Shown: positions 1 to 9,086, counted from the first letter of the stretch. The stretch: 64,000 nt of DNA from Endozoicomonas sp. 8E (GCF_032883915.1 NZ_CP120717.1:4657697-4721696); one strand, 5' to 3'. The notes: a model not told the origin generated them from the letters alone. Numbers and translations: made by a program.

Positions 1-36
1 ACTGCCCAGGCACGTGAAGCGGGTCTGATCGACTAA
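1..36 (+). CDS. 3' end of an unidentified CDS (partial)
   Basis: The window opens inside an open frame reading TAQAREAGLID followed by TAA at 34-36. Eleven residues are too few to identify the protein. The frame and the clean stop suggest a real gene entering from the left, but a chance open frame of this length cannot be excluded. Confidence 0.4.
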   Translation, partial: TAQAREAGLID

Positions 37-258
37 AACGGACATTTTCTCTTCGGTGACCTTTGATTAATTCTGCAAAGGTCGGCCGATGCCCATACCT
101 TTAAATTGGAGAATGCTATCGTCTCTGAAGAAACGACCATTGTAGAATAGCTCAAGAGGCTTGCTCTGCAAGCTTGGCTTAGATCCCGGCACTCACGTCC
201 TAGGGTGATGAAATTACGGGGTTCAAGCGGGGATTCGATAAATGGAGGAGGGCAAGCG

Positions 259-552
259 ATGCAGTCTCACAATCTTCTGGCAGGGTTAGCCATCGGCTTG
301 TTTCTGACGGGGTGTTCTTATCATAGCGGGTCAGAAAAAAAGTCGATGTGCACCGAAAGCTGGTACGAGTACGTAGAGTCGAGAGTGCCCACAGGCGATG
401 GCATGGGCCACGGCCCAGACCCCGGCTCCACAGAATGGCGCTCAGTTGTGGAATTCAGGCTGAACTTACGAGATCAGAACCTGTTGCCTGATCGATCAGG
501 TGATCAATGGTGTTGGGCTATCGATCAATTTTTAAAAGCCCATGACGAATAG
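259..552 (+). CDS. small putative lipoprotein
   Basis: A 97-residue protein. I place the start at the ATG at 259 because GGAGG lies about nine bases upstream and the signal peptide begins right there; an ATG at 205 would add 18 hydrophilic residues ahead of it. The N-terminus has a hydrophobic stretch ending in a lipobox-like LTGC, so export and lipidation at that Cys are likely. The mature part is rich in Trp, Asp and Gly (WYEYVESRV, GDGMGHGPDPGS, WRSVVEFRL) and has two more Cys. This pattern recalls small conserved lipoproteins of unknown role in gammaproteobacteria, but I cannot name the family. The 3' end overlaps the convergent gene at 518-814 by 35 bp. The function is unknown. Confidence 0.7.
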   Translation: MQSHNLLAGLAIGLFLTGCSYHSGSEKKSMCTESWYEYVESRVPTGDGMGHGPDPGSTEWRSVVEFRLNLRDQNLLPDRSGDQWCWAIDQFLKAHDE

Positions 553-814
553 TTTTACCTTCACCGGAATCACCCGAGCTGATCATCTCGTCATAGGCTG
601 AAGACATCACCATATCCAGCTGACCCGAAAGATCCTTGCCCAAAGTGTATTTGGCTTCGAAGATGCTATGAAAGACTTTGGGCTTATTTTCTGCACGCTC
701 GGTGAGCCATTCCCTGTCGTTAATCCGGCACAGATAGATGTCACCTTCAGCCGAAATCAACTCCAGATGCGTCGGCTTCTGGCGAACAATGGCAGTCAGA
801 GTTTTCAGATTCAT
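518..814 (-). CDS. DUF6482-like hypothetical protein
   Basis: A 98-residue soluble protein without signal peptide or membrane segment. The N-terminal half (MNLKTLTAIVRQ, then HLELISAEGDIYLCRI) resembles the small DUF6482-type proteins of gammaproteobacteria, whose role is unknown; that assignment is from memory of the pattern and is tentative. The 3' end overlaps the convergent lipoprotein gene by 35 bp. It lies 9 bp downstream of the stop-to-start gap from the membrane-protein gene at 824-1366 on the same strand, so the two may be cotranscribed. Confidence 0.6.
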   Translation of the reverse strand: MNLKTLTAIVRQKPTHLELISAEGDIYLCRINDREWLTERAENKPKVFHSIFEAKYTLGKDLSGQLDMVMSSAYDEMISSGDSGEGKTIRHGLLKIDR

Positions 815-823
815 AACCTAGCC

Positions 824-1366
824 TCACGAATGTTTTCTGAGTAACCATGATCCCATGAAGGGGTTGTCCAGCCTCTGGCTTCTACCAGCCGGTTCCGCCT
901 CAGGGATTTGAACTGCAATAACGCGCGTCAGTTTTGAAACGGAAGTAGATTCAACATCCAGCATGACCACAGAGCCACCCTTTTCAAGGTGATCATGGAA
1001 AGGCTGAAGCCTGAAGTTGTCACTGGAAGCTCCGATCAACCCCCCCAGCCAGGTGGAGTAACCCAGTACCACCATACATGCAAAAAAAGTGACCACCGAG
1101 GCAACCGGATGCCCCTCCATTAATTCGTGGACCGCAAGGCCGGTCAGTACTGTCAGCAGGATACCAATGAGAAACCCTCTCTCACCTGAACGAACAGTGT
1201 CGTACTCTTCGAGAAAGGACAGATCATTCAGATGCTTTTTCTGCGTCGCCAGATGATCTTTGTGAGCAATGTGGATCCGATTATGGGAGACCCCTTCGGC
1301 TTCGGCAAGGTCGTTCAGCTTTTGAGCGAAGGTGAGGTCAGGCAGACGATAGAGTACTCTTAACAT
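824..1366 (-). CDS. two-TM inner-membrane protein, unknown function
   Basis: A 180-residue protein. I prefer the ATG at 1364-1366 (MLRVLYRLPD) because AAGGTG precedes it at a normal distance; a longer frame reaches 1450 but adds an unconvincing N-terminus. Two hydrophobic segments lie at about residues 64-82 and 88-112 (GFLIGILLTVLTGLAVHEL and VASVVTFFACMVVLGYSTW), with a charged cytoplasmic-type N-terminal part and a C-terminal soluble domain. The glycine-rich second segment resembles glycine-zipper membrane proteins of the general-stress type, but no family is assigned. It probably shares a transcript with the gene at 518-814. Confidence 0.6.
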   Translation of the reverse strand: MLRVLYRLPDLTFAQKLNDLAEAEGVSHNRIHIAHKDHLATQKKHLNDLSFLEEYDTVRSGERGFLIGILLTVLTGLAVHELMEGHPVASVVTFFACMVVLGYSTWLGGLIGASSDNFRLQPFHDHLEKGGSVVMLDVESTSVSKLTRVIAVQIPEAEPAGRSQRLDNPFMGSWLLRKHS

Positions 1367-1460
1367 ACAAAACACCTTCTTGCGGTGATTAAGTAAGGTC
1401 TCAAAACCCAATATTAGAGCCAATACGGACGATTGGCGAATTTGGATCACTTAGAAAGCA

Positions 1461-1658
1461 TCAGGGCTTTTTTGCACGCCTCTCCTCCACAAACTCCCTG
1501 AAGGTTCGGTCGGCCAGAGAGATCACTTTTTTTCGCCAGACCATGACAATTTCCAGTTTTACCGACTCAGTGAAAGGTACACAGATTCGGTATTCACTTT
1601 GCGTGACGAGCTCAAACATTGGGGTTATAGCACGATTGTCTGCGTTCTTGCACTGGTT
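1461..1658 (-). pseudogene. C-terminal remnant of a LysR-family regulator
   Basis: Translating the minus strand gives NADNRAITPMFELVTQ, then EYRICVPFTESVKLEIVM, then WRKKVISLADRTFREF and a TGA stop at 1461-1463. The pattern of a substrate-binding domain end, finishing with a helix containing LADRTFREFVEER, is typical of LysR-type regulators. An in-frame TGA lies at 1659-1661, and no helix-turn-helix or rest of the domain follows, although a LysR protein needs about 230 more residues. I read it as a decayed 3' fragment. The family call rests on pattern recognition. Confidence 0.5.
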
Positions 1659-1771
1659 TCAGGGCGAAGCACCGGAACGAACTGGAAGCATATGTTAGAT
1701 GCGCTAGCCAGATTGTTATGAACTTTATGATGAATGAGCTCTCTAAAATAAAAAAATGATAGGAATTTACT

Positions 1772-2399
1772 ATGAATACAGCCCCTACTCAGCCCTCTGT
1801 GTCAACAAACTTTCACGCCTTTGCTGCAACCAGTCAACTTAGGACGTCTGAAGATTATCATTCATCTCAGGTGTTTAGACTTAGAGGTAATGAAAACTTT
1901 GATTTGCAAAGATTAATCACCAGCAGAAAAGAGGGAAAAGTAAAAAACGGACACATACTTAGTCCTTCTATCACTAAAGATAAAGTATTCCCATTGTGGC
2001 TGAGAATAACCATCAGATAAACCTGATAATGCTTTTTGGACCTGCACTCTAAAAAAAGACGCCATCAACAGTAAAAGTACAACTGCCCGGATAGAGTGGT
2101 GCAGAGAAAATGGATTAAGATTCTTGTTAGGAAACGATGCTGCTCACTTTACAGTTTCAGAAACAGCAAAAATATTTAAGATTGATTCCTTTGAAAAATA
2201 TGAAAACTTAGTGAAAAACTTCCCCCATGCAGAAAATGATGATTATATCGACAGGGAACGGGTAGCTACTGAGTTTGACTCTGTGCATTGCACAGAAGAT
2301 TTTTGTATTCCGGGATGGGATTGTGAATCAACAGCATGGCTCAATACAGATAAATTAGCATTCCAGAAATCTATAAGCTCAGAAGAAATTGACTTGTAG
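1772..2399 (+). pseudogene. disrupted hypothetical gene (two frames)
   Basis: Two open segments in different frames appear to be halves of one gene. The first (1772-2020, MNTAPTQPSVSTNFHAFAAT...) starts at an ATG and ends soon after the frame changes; the second is open from about 2010 to 2399 (SDKPDNAFWTCTL ... WCRENGLRFLLGNDAAHF ... SSEEIDL). The only start offered for the second half is a TTG at 2124 in the middle of what reads as a continuous domain, and the second frame is closed by a stop at 2007-2009. A frameshift around 2000-2010 plus one stop explains this. The composition is AT-richer than the neighbours. The product is not recognised; the Ser/Thr-rich N-terminus would suit a secreted effector, but that is speculation. 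Confidence 0.45.
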
Positions 2400-2400
2400 A

Positions 2401-3642
2401 ATGTACGATTTAGCAGCTGACAGAAGCAATAACATGATCGATCTTGCCACACCTTCTTATCGAAAAGCCAGCTTTGCCCTGGCACTGGGATCGTTCCTGA
2501 TATTCTGTAACCTGTATCTGTTTCAGCCACTGATTCCGGTCATGGCCGATCAATTCTCGGTCTCCGTGCTCAAAGCCAATGGCCTTCTGGCGGCAAGCAC
2601 TACGGGTCTGGCGCTGACTCTGCTACCCTGGGCCATTCTTTCAGAAAAACTGGGACGCTACCCTGTGATGATGATCAGCCTGGCATTGGTCCCTCTGACA
2701 GGACTGGGTATACTCCTTTCAAACAGCCTGACTGTTATGATTGTTGCCCGGGCACTGCTGGGCGTCGCCCTGGCCGGTTTTGCGGCCGTAGCAGTGGCTT
2801 ACATGGCAGAAGAATTCACCCAAAGCGCCCTTACGATGGCTATCGGCACTTATATTAGCGCTAACTCTCTGGGTGGAATCAGTGGTCGTATCTTTGGGGG
2901 ATTGGTCTGCGAACAGTGGAACTGGGAAACAGCCGTTGCGGCCATGGCGCTGTTTAGCCTGTTGTGTGCGCTGATTGTCTATGCGTTATTGCCCAGAGCG
3001 GTTCATTTTCAACAAGAACCCGGATTCAGTGTTAAGAAAGCCATACGTAATATTGCCGGGCACCTGCAAAACCCGAAATTGTCTCTGGCTGTATTAATTG
3101 GTGGACTGAACTTTGCCCTGTTCGTCAATCTATACACCGTAACAGGTCTCAGACTGATTGCTCCTCCCTACTCTCTTCCCGCGGGCTGGACTGCATTGAT
3201 TTTTCTCTGCTACCTGAGCGGCACCCTCTCTTCCCGACTCAGTGGGCACTGGCGTAAGCAACGCACCACCACTCAGGGCCTGTTGATCGGAACATTTATC
3301 AGCATGAGTGGCGTATGGGTAGCCAGCCTGCAGGAGTTAACGGCGGTCATTATCGGATTACTGCTGATCAGTTCCGGGGCATTCTTTGTTCACTCTCTGG
3401 CTTATGGCTGGGTCAGTCATCATGCAACCCGTGCCAAAGCTACGGCTACCGCACTGTATCTTGTTGCTTATTATCTGGGAGGCAGTCTGGGAGGATTTCT
3501 ACTGATCGCTTGCTGGCAGAAGGCAGCCTGGCATGGAGTATTAGTGGGCTCAATGACACTCTACGGATTAATGTACTGGATGTGCTTCAGGCTGAGAAAG
3601 TATGATTCCACGGATCAAACACCGACAATGGCTGCGTCATAA
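2401..3642 (+). CDS. MFS transporter, YnfM-like
   Basis: A 413-residue inner-membrane transporter with about 12 hydrophobic segments, normal for the major facilitator superfamily. The first helix (ALALGSFLIFCNLYLFQPL) and the loop 2-3 motif (LSEKLGRYPVMM) match the drug:H+ antiporter pattern, and helix 5 has the SLGGISGRIFGG signature seen in YnfM-type proteins. The substrate cannot be told. The start is uncertain: ATG at 2401 lies one base after the stop of the upstream fragment, while ATG at 2434 (MIDLATPSYRKA) has an AGAAG seven bases upstream. No partner or regulator gene adjoins it. Confidence 0.8.
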   Translation: MYDLAADRSNNMIDLATPSYRKASFALALGSFLIFCNLYLFQPLIPVMADQFSVSVLKANGLLAASTTGLALTLLPWAILSEKLGRYPVMMISLALVPLTGLGILLSNSLTVMIVARALLGVALAGFAAVAVAYMAEEFTQSALTMAIGTYISANSLGGISGRIFGGLVCEQWNWETAVAAMALFSLLCALIVYALLPRAVHFQQEPGFSVKKAIRNIAGHLQNPKLSLAVLIGGLNFALFVNLYTVTGLRLIAPPYSLPAGWTALIFLCYLSGTLSSRLSGHWRKQRTTTQGLLIGTFISMSGVWVASLQELTAVIIGLLLISSGAFFVHSLAYGWVSHHATRAKATATALYLVAYYLGGSLGGFLLIACWQKAAWHGVLVGSMTLYGLMYWMCFRLRKYDSTDQTPTMAAS

Positions 3643-3672
3643 ATAAAAGACAAAAAAGTCTTCTAAAGCCCT

Positions 3673-3790
3673 TTACCTGTCGTACAACATTTTACCCGGT
3701 TCAAAAACCTGATTGATTTCCGGACCTGTATTCTGCAGGCCAATATCCATCAGGCCAGCATTGCTGAAGTATCAGTTGAAATGACCACTA
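3673..3790 (-). pseudogene. possible 3' gene remnant
   Basis: On the minus strand a short open frame reads AGLMDIGLQNTGPEINQVF then EPGKMLYDR and TAA; just upstream, in another frame, is LKEGVVVISTDTSAMLA. Together they read like the last 45 residues of a protein split by a frameshift. No upstream part exists, because the OMP gene region follows. I do not recognise the family. Apart from this, the 273-bp gap between the MFS gene and the OMP gene shows nothing. Confidence 0.25.
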
Positions 3791-3915
3791 CTCCTTCTTT
3801 GAGGTTGGTGGGTTGGTTAATCCAATAGTGTGCTGTAATGTAAAAGAACCGCACTGAGATTCAGACAGCACCTTCTTGTGGCGGTGGTTAGCCAACAACA
3901 CTGAGGAAAATATTT

Positions 3916-4518
3916 ATGAGAATCACGGTTGTAGCTCTAGCCCTTACCTTTGCCAGTTCTGCGTTTGCATCTGAGGATGGTTTCTACATTGGAGGTAAAG
4001 TCGGATATGAATCCATCAATAGCAAGATGGAGCATGGAACACTGAAGGTTGATTCTTTTGGTAACCAGGGGAGTATCTATGGCGCTTTTGCCGGTTATAA
4101 TTTTTTTCTGGACCGTAGTATGTATGTGGGACTGGAAGCTGAATATAACCACCACAACACTAAGGCTGAGTACAAGCTTGGTTCCTTTGAAAAAGAGATC
4201 AAATTCAAAGGTGAATATGGTGCAAGCCTGATTATAGGCAATGCTCATAGTGATACTGTAAACGTCTATGGTCGTTTCGGAATAAGTCAATCAAAGTCAG
4301 AAGGTAAAACCTCTAACGGTGATAAAGGGGATGATACTGTTACCGGCTGGCACGGTGGATTCGGTGTAGAGTTAAAAAATGACCCCGATCTCCCCCTTTC
4401 ACTCAGAGCTGAATACAGGTATACCCAGTACGATGATATTGACTATGACTACGGGGTAGACGTAGAAACCAAACCTAAAACTCATTCGATTTCTCTCAGT
4501 GCCATCTACGGTTTCTGA
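3916..4518 (+). CDS. outer-membrane beta-barrel protein
   Basis: A 200-residue exported protein. Residues 1-18 form a signal peptide with cleavage probably after SAFA. The mature chain alternates amphipathic strands (FYIGGKVGYESI, GSIYGAFAGYNFFL, YVGLEAEYNHH, LSLRAEYRYTQYDDI) and ends in SISLSAIYGF, with the C-terminal Phe that directs barrels to the BAM complex. This is the pattern of the small 8-stranded OmpA/OmpX-type OMP beta-barrel domain. A GAGG lies about ten bases before the ATG. It stands alone between a non-coding gap and its own terminator (4555-4585). No specific ligand or adhesin function can be inferred. Confidence 0.8.
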   Translation: MRITVVALALTFASSAFASEDGFYIGGKVGYESINSKMEHGTLKVDSFGNQGSIYGAFAGYNFFLDRSMYVGLEAEYNHHNTKAEYKLGSFEKEIKFKGEYGASLIIGNAHSDTVNVYGRFGISQSKSEGKTSNGDKGDDTVTGWHGGFGVELKNDPDLPLSLRAEYRYTQYDDIDYDYGVDVETKPKTHSISLSAIYGF

Positions 4519-4554
4519 AAATCGACTAAATTAGCAAGAAACTGAAAGCCAGAG

Positions 4555-4585
4555 AAGCCGACTGCGAATTTGTGCTCGGCTTTTT
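4555..4585 (+). terminator. rho-independent terminator after the OMP gene
   Basis: A 7-bp stem AAGCCGA / TCGGCTT with a 14-nt loop runs directly into five T residues, 37 bp after the OMP stop codon. Confidence 0.7.
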
Positions 4586-4788
4586 ACGACCTATTCCCAT
4601 CCTCGGGAGTGCTTTCAGCTGGGCTTTGATTGGCAGCTAAGGAAGAGAACTCTTTTCATATCCGGCCAGTTCATCTCGAAGGCTTCTCAGTACCTGTTTA
4701 AAATCAGTCGCAATCATATGATTTCTTTCTGTCGCCATATGCTACATCTTGCCGTCGCAGGAAATTCTATCTATCAACCCCTGAGGTA

Positions 4789-4817
4789 AAGCCACTGCCT
4801 GCAATCAGGAGTGGCTT
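4789..4817 (-). terminator. possible terminator after the M17 peptidase gene
   Basis: An 8-bp perfect stem AAGCCACT / AGTGGCTT with a 13-nt loop lies 19 bp beyond the peptidase stop codon. The T tract is short on both sides (TTTACC on the minus strand), so termination is uncertain. The rest of 4586-4788 shows no gene. Confidence 0.4.
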
Positions 4818-4835
4818 CTTTCTACAGCAATCAGA

Positions 4836-6200
4836 TTACTGTCCGTAGCGATCCAGCAGTACTTCAAACACGGCACGAACCCCGAAAGCTTCTCCACCTA
4901 TAGGACGACCTGGCTGATTACGAATATTCCAGGCCATGATATCAAAGTGAACCCAGGGAATGTCCTTGCCGACAAACTCCTGCAAGTAGAGTGCTGCAGT
5001 AATAGAACCCCCATAAGGCTCCCTGGCGCAGTTGGTCATGTCAGCGATTTCGCTTTTGAGCATGTATTTGTAGCCCTTGTGCAACGGCATGCGCCAGACC
5101 GGGTCCTCCGTTTTATCACCCGCCTGCATCAGTTCACAGGCCAGAGCCGTATCATCGGTATAAAAACCACCCACTTCAGTACCCAGAGCGACACGACAGG
5201 CGCCAGTCAGCGTGGCAAAATCGATAATCATTTCAGGATTTTCGGTACTGGCTTCCGTCAGTGCTTCACACAAAACCAGACGACCTTCTGCATCGGTGTT
5301 GTGAATTTCTACTGTCAAACCCTGACGGGTTTTAACAACATCGCCAGGACGCAGGGCATTGCCGGCAACCGCATTTTCTACGGCTGGAATCAGCATTCTC
5401 AGGCGAACCGGCAGGTTGAAGTCCATGATCAGACGGGCCAGTCCAATGACGTGAGCGGCACCGCCCATATCTTTTTTCATCAAGCGCATACCGGCTGCGC
5501 CTTTCATGTCCAGACCACCACTGTCGAAGCAGACGCCCTTACCCACCAGAGTAATGAATGGATGCTTCTCGTCACCCCAGGTCATATCGATCAGTCGTGG
5601 CGCATGGCTACTGGCTCGGCCTACCGCATGAATGGTGGGGTAGTTTTGGGCCAACAGCTCATCACCGACAATCTGACTGACTTTACCACCAAACTCTTCA
5701 GCCAGCTTTTCCACCGCCTCGCCCAGATGCTCAGGCATCATATCGCCTGCCGGGGTGTTCACCAGATCACGAACGCTAGCCAACGCTTTAACAAACTTTT
5801 CAGCTTCTTCTACCTGAGCCTGGCTCGGCAGAATCAATCTTGGACACTCTTTCTGATCAGTTTTTTTGTAACGGTTAAATTGATAGGCACCCAGTCCCCA
5901 GCTGAATGCAGCCAATTTGAGCAGGTGTTCATCACCCTGAAGTTTGTAGTCTCCGATGGGCAACTGATTGACCAGATCACCGCAGATAAAGTGACTGGAC
6001 AGATCTTCAACTCCAACAATGACCTGCCCCATGACACCTTCTTCACCGGGGATCAGACTGATACCTTTCCCTTTGTAGTCCGTACAGGTCAGCCAGTTCT
6101 GAAGGGGCTCTGGCTGCTCATCAAACCAACGATCATAATCTGAAGTTTCCACCAGAATCAGAGGAATACCGTGGTCACCAGCCAGCAAATAGGAAAGCAT
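4836..6200 (-). CDS. M17 leucyl aminopeptidase family protein
   Basis: A 454-residue cytosolic metallo-aminopeptidase that removes N-terminal residues from peptides. The C-terminal catalytic half carries the family hallmarks: VGKGVCFDSGGLDMKG with the metal-binding Lys and Asp, KKDMGGAA, and the signature NTDAEGRLVL with metal-binding Asp and Glu and the catalytic Arg, followed by DFATLTGA. The N-terminal part is shorter and unlike classical PepA, nearer the PepB-like or generic leucyl aminopeptidase members of about 450 residues. It is monocistronic, with 194 bp to the lol genes upstream. Substrate preference cannot be read from the sequence. Confidence 0.9.
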   Translation of the reverse strand: MLSYLLAGDHGIPLILVETSDYDRWFDEQPEPLQNWLTCTDYKGKGISLIPGEEGVMGQVIVGVEDLSSHFICGDLVNQLPIGDYKLQGDEHLLKLAAFSWGLGAYQFNRYKKTDQKECPRLILPSQAQVEEAEKFVKALASVRDLVNTPAGDMMPEHLGEAVEKLAEEFGGKVSQIVGDELLAQNYPTIHAVGRASSHAPRLIDMTWGDEKHPFITLVGKGVCFDSGGLDMKGAAGMRLMKKDMGGAAHVIGLARLIMDFNLPVRLRMLIPAVENAVAGNALRPGDVVKTRQGLTVEIHNTDAEGRLVLCEALTEASTENPEMIIDFATLTGACRVALGTEVGGFYTDDTALACELMQAGDKTEDPVWRMPLHKGYKYMLKSEIADMTNCAREPYGGSITAALYLQEFVGKDIPWVHFDIMAWNIRNQPGRPIGGEAFGVRAVFEVLLDRYGQ

Positions 6201-6300
6201 AGGTCTCTACCATTTGGGAAAAAAAGAGATTAAAAGACAACAATATCGAAAGAAGGTACTCAGTATCGAGATAACCTGCACACCCTGTGCGGTAGCAGAT

Positions 6301-6337
6301 GCATGGGGCAAACCGCAATATTACCGTTTGCCCATGC
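6301..6337. other. strong hairpin between lolD and the peptidase gene
   Basis: GCATGGGGCAAAC pairs with GTTTGCCCATGC (one bulged G) around a 12-nt loop. It lies 58 bp beyond the lolD stop codon and lacks a T tract, so it could be a 3'-end stabiliser or a processed terminator of lolCD. A smaller ATGCC/GGCAT inverted repeat lies beside it at about 6357-6370. Confidence 0.5.
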
Positions 6338-6394
6338 TATCAAAGCCTCATTAACCATGCCAGTGGGCATAGCGTTTTTGGAGCTACGGCAGGC

Positions 6395-7090
6395 TTAAGA
6401 ATCCATAATCAGCCTGCCAGACTCCAGTCGAAACACCCGATCCATCTGCCTGGCCAGATTCATGTCATGGGTTACGACTATAAAACTGGTCTTGAACTCC
6501 CTGCTGAGAGTCGCCATTAAACCGTGTACTTTTTCGGCAGTGTTAGGATCCAGGTTACCCGTTGGTTCATCCATGAACACCAGATCAGGTTCAGCGACCA
6601 GGGCTCTGGCAATGGCTACACGCTGGCGCTCGCCACCGGATAATTCTGCGGGCTTATGTTTGGCCCTTGCCAGCAACCCTACTGCCTCCAACAGCCGTTC
6701 GGCTCTCTCCTTAATCTGCCTGATGGGTATTTTCTTTCTTAGCAGCAGCGGCATAGAGACATTTTCCAGGGCGGTGAACTCGGGTAACAGATGATGAAAC
6801 TGATACACAAAACCGAGGTGGCGATTTCTCAGCTCATTCTGCCGAGCCTCTTTCATCGTCGACAGATCATGGCCGCAGACTCTGATTTCACCGGAAGAAG
6901 GGCGATCCAGTCCGGCCAGCAGTTGCAGTAATGTCGTCTTCCCTGAACCGGAGCTGCCAACCACCGCCAACCTTTCAGAAGGACCGACGACCAGGTTCAA
7001 GCCTTTCAAGACTTCCAGTTTTTCAGGACCTTCATCAAAACTTTTGGCAAGTGCCTTGCACTCCAATATTGCTTTTACTGACTCAGTCAT
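6395..7090 (-). CDS. lolD: lipoprotein-releasing system ATP-binding protein LolD
   Basis: A 231-residue ABC ATPase of the LolCDE complex, which extracts outer-membrane lipoproteins from the inner membrane and passes them to LolA. Visible motifs: Walker [15 protein letters not shown] (about residues 44-57), the Q-loop region [18 protein letters not shown], signature [15 protein letters not shown], Walker [13 protein letters not shown], and the switch His in [11 protein letters not shown]. The [14 protein letters not shown] stretch is typical of LolD rather than MacB or FtsE. The start overlaps the end of the permease gene by 8 bp, so the two are translationally coupled. The length is normal. 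Confidence 0.93.
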   Translation of the reverse strand: MTESVKAILECKALAKSFDEGPEKLEVLKGLNLVVGPSERLAVVGSSGSGKTTLLQLLAGLDRPSSGEIRVCGHDLSTMKEARQNELRNRHLGFVYQFHHLLPEFTALENVSMPLLLRKKIPIRQIKERAERLLEAVGLLARAKHKPAELSGGERQRVAIARALVAEPDLVFMDEPTGNLDPNTAEKVHGLMATLSREFKTSFIVVTHDMNLARQMDRVFRLESGRLIMDS

Positions 7091-8327
7091 AACGAAGTGC
7101 CTCTGCTGGCTGGGTTTTAGAGGCTCTCCAGGCGGGATACAGAGTAGCCAGGAAACTCATGGACAGACCTGCAATACTGATGGCAGCAACATCGCGCCAC
7201 TGCAATTCAGAAGGCAGATAACTGATAAAATAAACATCCGGACTGAGGAACTGGATACCCAGAGAGGACTCAAGCGCTGAAATAACTTCAGAAACGTTCA
7301 ATGCCGCAATAATACCGAGCACAACCCCCAGTAATGTGCCCACAACGCCAATGAGAGAGCCCTGTACCATAAAGATACCCATAATAGTTTTCGGACTGGC
7401 GCCCAGTGTTCTCAGAATAGCGATATCTGATTGCTTGTCAGTCACCACCATCACCAGAGTAGAGACGATATTGAATGCCGCTACCGCAACAATCAGCGTC
7501 AATAGCAGGCCCACCATGGTTTTTTCCATCTGGATCGCCTGAAACAGTTGCCCCTGGGTTCGAGTCCAGTCCTGCACGAAGTAACGGCCGGGCAGCTGAA
7601 TGGCAACATCCCAGGCCAGTTTGGGTGCAGCAAACAGGTTTTCCATTTTCAGCCGAACGCCTTCAACACCTTCCGGGACTCTCATGAATCGTGCAGCATC
7701 CCGAATGTTGATATAAGCCAGGCTGCCATCCACTTCAGCGCCCACTGAAAAAATACCCACCACAGTGAAACGCTTGAGTCTGGGGAAAACACCGGCAAGG
7801 TTCACATTCGCCTCAGGAAGAACCATGGTCACCTTGTCACCGGTCGTCACCCCCAGGGACTGGGCCATGATCTCACCCAGCACTATGCCAAACTCTCCGG
7901 GTTTCAGGTTATCGAGAGATCCCTGCTCCATATGCTGATCCACAATTGAAACCTGCTGTTCGTAGGCCGGATCAATCCCGTAAACCATCGCCCCCCGAAC
8001 CTGACTGCCACTGGTCAGCATCCCCTGACCATCCACAAAAGGAGCAGCAGCAACAATTCCCTCCTGCCCGGAGACCTGTTCAAGAATATCCTGCCAGTCG
8101 GGCATGCCGCCGGATGCCGAAGTAATGGTGGCATGGGGAACCATACCCAGTATGCGCTGTTTCAGTTCCCGGTCAAAACCGTTCATGACAGACATGACAA
8201 TGATCAGTACGCAGACCCCCAAGGTCAGCCCAACCATCGACATGAGTGAAATAAAGGAAATAAAGTGATTCCTTCGTTTGGCCCGGGTATATCTCAGGCC
8301 GACAAAAAACGGTAATGGTCTGAACAT
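7083..8327 (-). CDS. lolC: lipoprotein-releasing permease (LolC/LolE/LolF family)
   Basis: A 414-residue inner-membrane permease with the family layout: one N-terminal TM helix ([20 protein letters not shown]), a periplasmic domain of about 220 residues, then three C-terminal helices ([60 protein letters not shown]). The ending [18 protein letters not shown] is the usual FtsX/LolC C-terminus. It precedes and overlaps lolD. No second permease gene follows lolD, as lolE does in E. coli: downstream is the M17 peptidase. So this may be a homodimeric LolF-type permease, or lolE lies elsewhere. The gene symbol is given on family resemblance. Confidence 0.88.
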   Translation of the reverse strand: MFRPLPFFVGLRYTRAKRRNHFISFISLMSMVGLTLGVCVLIIVMSVMNGFDRELKQRILGMVPHATITSASGGMPDWQDILEQVSGQEGIVAAAPFVDGQGMLTSGSQVRGAMVYGIDPAYEQQVSIVDQHMEQGSLDNLKPGEFGIVLGEIMAQSLGVTTGDKVTMVLPEANVNLAGVFPRLKRFTVVGIFSVGAEVDGSLAYINIRDAARFMRVPEGVEGVRLKMENLFAAPKLAWDVAIQLPGRYFVQDWTRTQGQLFQAIQMEKTMVGLLLTLIVAVAAFNIVSTLVMVVTDKQSDIAILRTLGASPKTIMGIFMVQGSLIGVVGTLLGVVLGIIAALNVSEVISALESSLGIQFLSPDVYFISYLPSELQWRDVAAISIAGLSMSFLATLYPAWRASKTQPAEALRYD

Positions 8328-8497
8328 TTAGAATTTATGAGGCGTCAATAGTTGCGAAGTTCGCTATTATAACCCCAACGGCCTGGTACAATAAGGTTGT
8401 TTGCATTTCCTTGCAAAAGCTACAGTCTCCCACAACGATAACCGGGGCTGCAGAGCTGTTGCAGCTGACCATGAGAACAAAAAAGTAGTGAGAAAGT

Positions 8498-8878
8498 ATG
8501 CCTGTCATGAAACATCTGTTATCAATAACGTCATTAGCCCTATCCATGACCTTGTTGGGTCTTGTCAGTTTCAACCAGAATGCTTTTGCAGCAGAAACCG
8601 GTGACACCATTGCGGTGCCCGTTGGCAGTCAGTCGGCTGAGCTCCGCAGCACAGTTCTGTTGCCGGAAAGAGGTCAAAGCATGGAGTCGGTCAAGGATCG
8701 TCTGGGACCACCTGAAATATCTGAAACGGTTGGAAAACCTGCAATTACCAAGTGGAAGTATCAGGACATGACAGTATATTTTGAAGATAAAACCGTTCTG
8801 CGAGCGGTTGTTCACCCCAACTTCCAAAAAGCCGAGCCAACCGCTGTTGCCACTGATTCGGCTGTCAGACAGCCGTGA
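8498..8878 (+). CDS. small exported hypothetical protein
   Basis: A 126-residue protein with a signal peptide (hydrophobic core SLALSMTLLGLVSF, cleavage probably after NAFA at about residue 31). The mature part contains RGQSMESVKDRLGPPEI then VGKPAITKWKYQDMTVYFE, a pattern I associate with small conserved periplasmic proteins of Pseudomonas and relatives that resemble the SmpA/BamE fold (a short helical start and a W-Y strand pair). The role is unknown. An ATG three codons in (8507) is an alternative start. It diverges from lolC across 170 bp, so their promoters share that gap, and it has its own terminator. Confidence 0.7.
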   Translation: MPVMKHLLSITSLALSMTLLGLVSFNQNAFAAETGDTIAVPVGSQSAELRSTVLLPERGQSMESVKDRLGPPEISETVGKPAITKWKYQDMTVYFEDKTVLRAVVHPNFQKAEPTAVATDSAVRQP

Positions 8879-8899
8879 GCGGAGCAAACCACTAAAAAT

Positions 8900-8928
8900 G
8901 GCGACCGTGTTTGAACGGTCGTCCTTTT
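8900..8928 (+). terminator. terminator after the small exported protein gene
   Basis: A 7-bp stem CGACCGT / ACGGTCG with a 6-nt loop is followed by TCCTTTT, starting about 22 bp after the stop codon. Confidence 0.75.
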
Positions 8929-9038
8929 ATAACACCAAAAGGTCTGCATAATCAGGCTATTGCCAGTTTCGTCTGGCTTTTATCTTTTGGGTTCATCAAT
9001 CTGTCCAGATGGATAGCAGTAATAAAGCTGAACCATTA

Positions 9039-9072
9039 AAAAAGGTGGCCCTCACTAAACAGCCACCTTTTC
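9039..9072 (-). terminator. terminator of the POT permease gene
   Basis: A 9-bp stem AAAGGTGGC / GCCACCTTT with a 12-nt loop. On the minus strand it is followed by a run of T, 15 bp past the permease stop. The A tract on the other arm would let it work in both directions. Confidence 0.8.
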
Positions 9073-9086
9073 ATAACACTAAAATG

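Noticed and set aside
3643-3665. AAGAC/GTCTT hairpin after the MFS gene as terminator
   Set aside because: The stem is only five base pairs and no T tract follows.
4947-6143. 398-codon open frame on the plus strand
   Set aside because: It is antisense to the M17 aminopeptidase gene, which has all catalytic motifs; the antisense protein has no recognisable features and a His/Thr/Gln-rich composition typical of a reversed frame.
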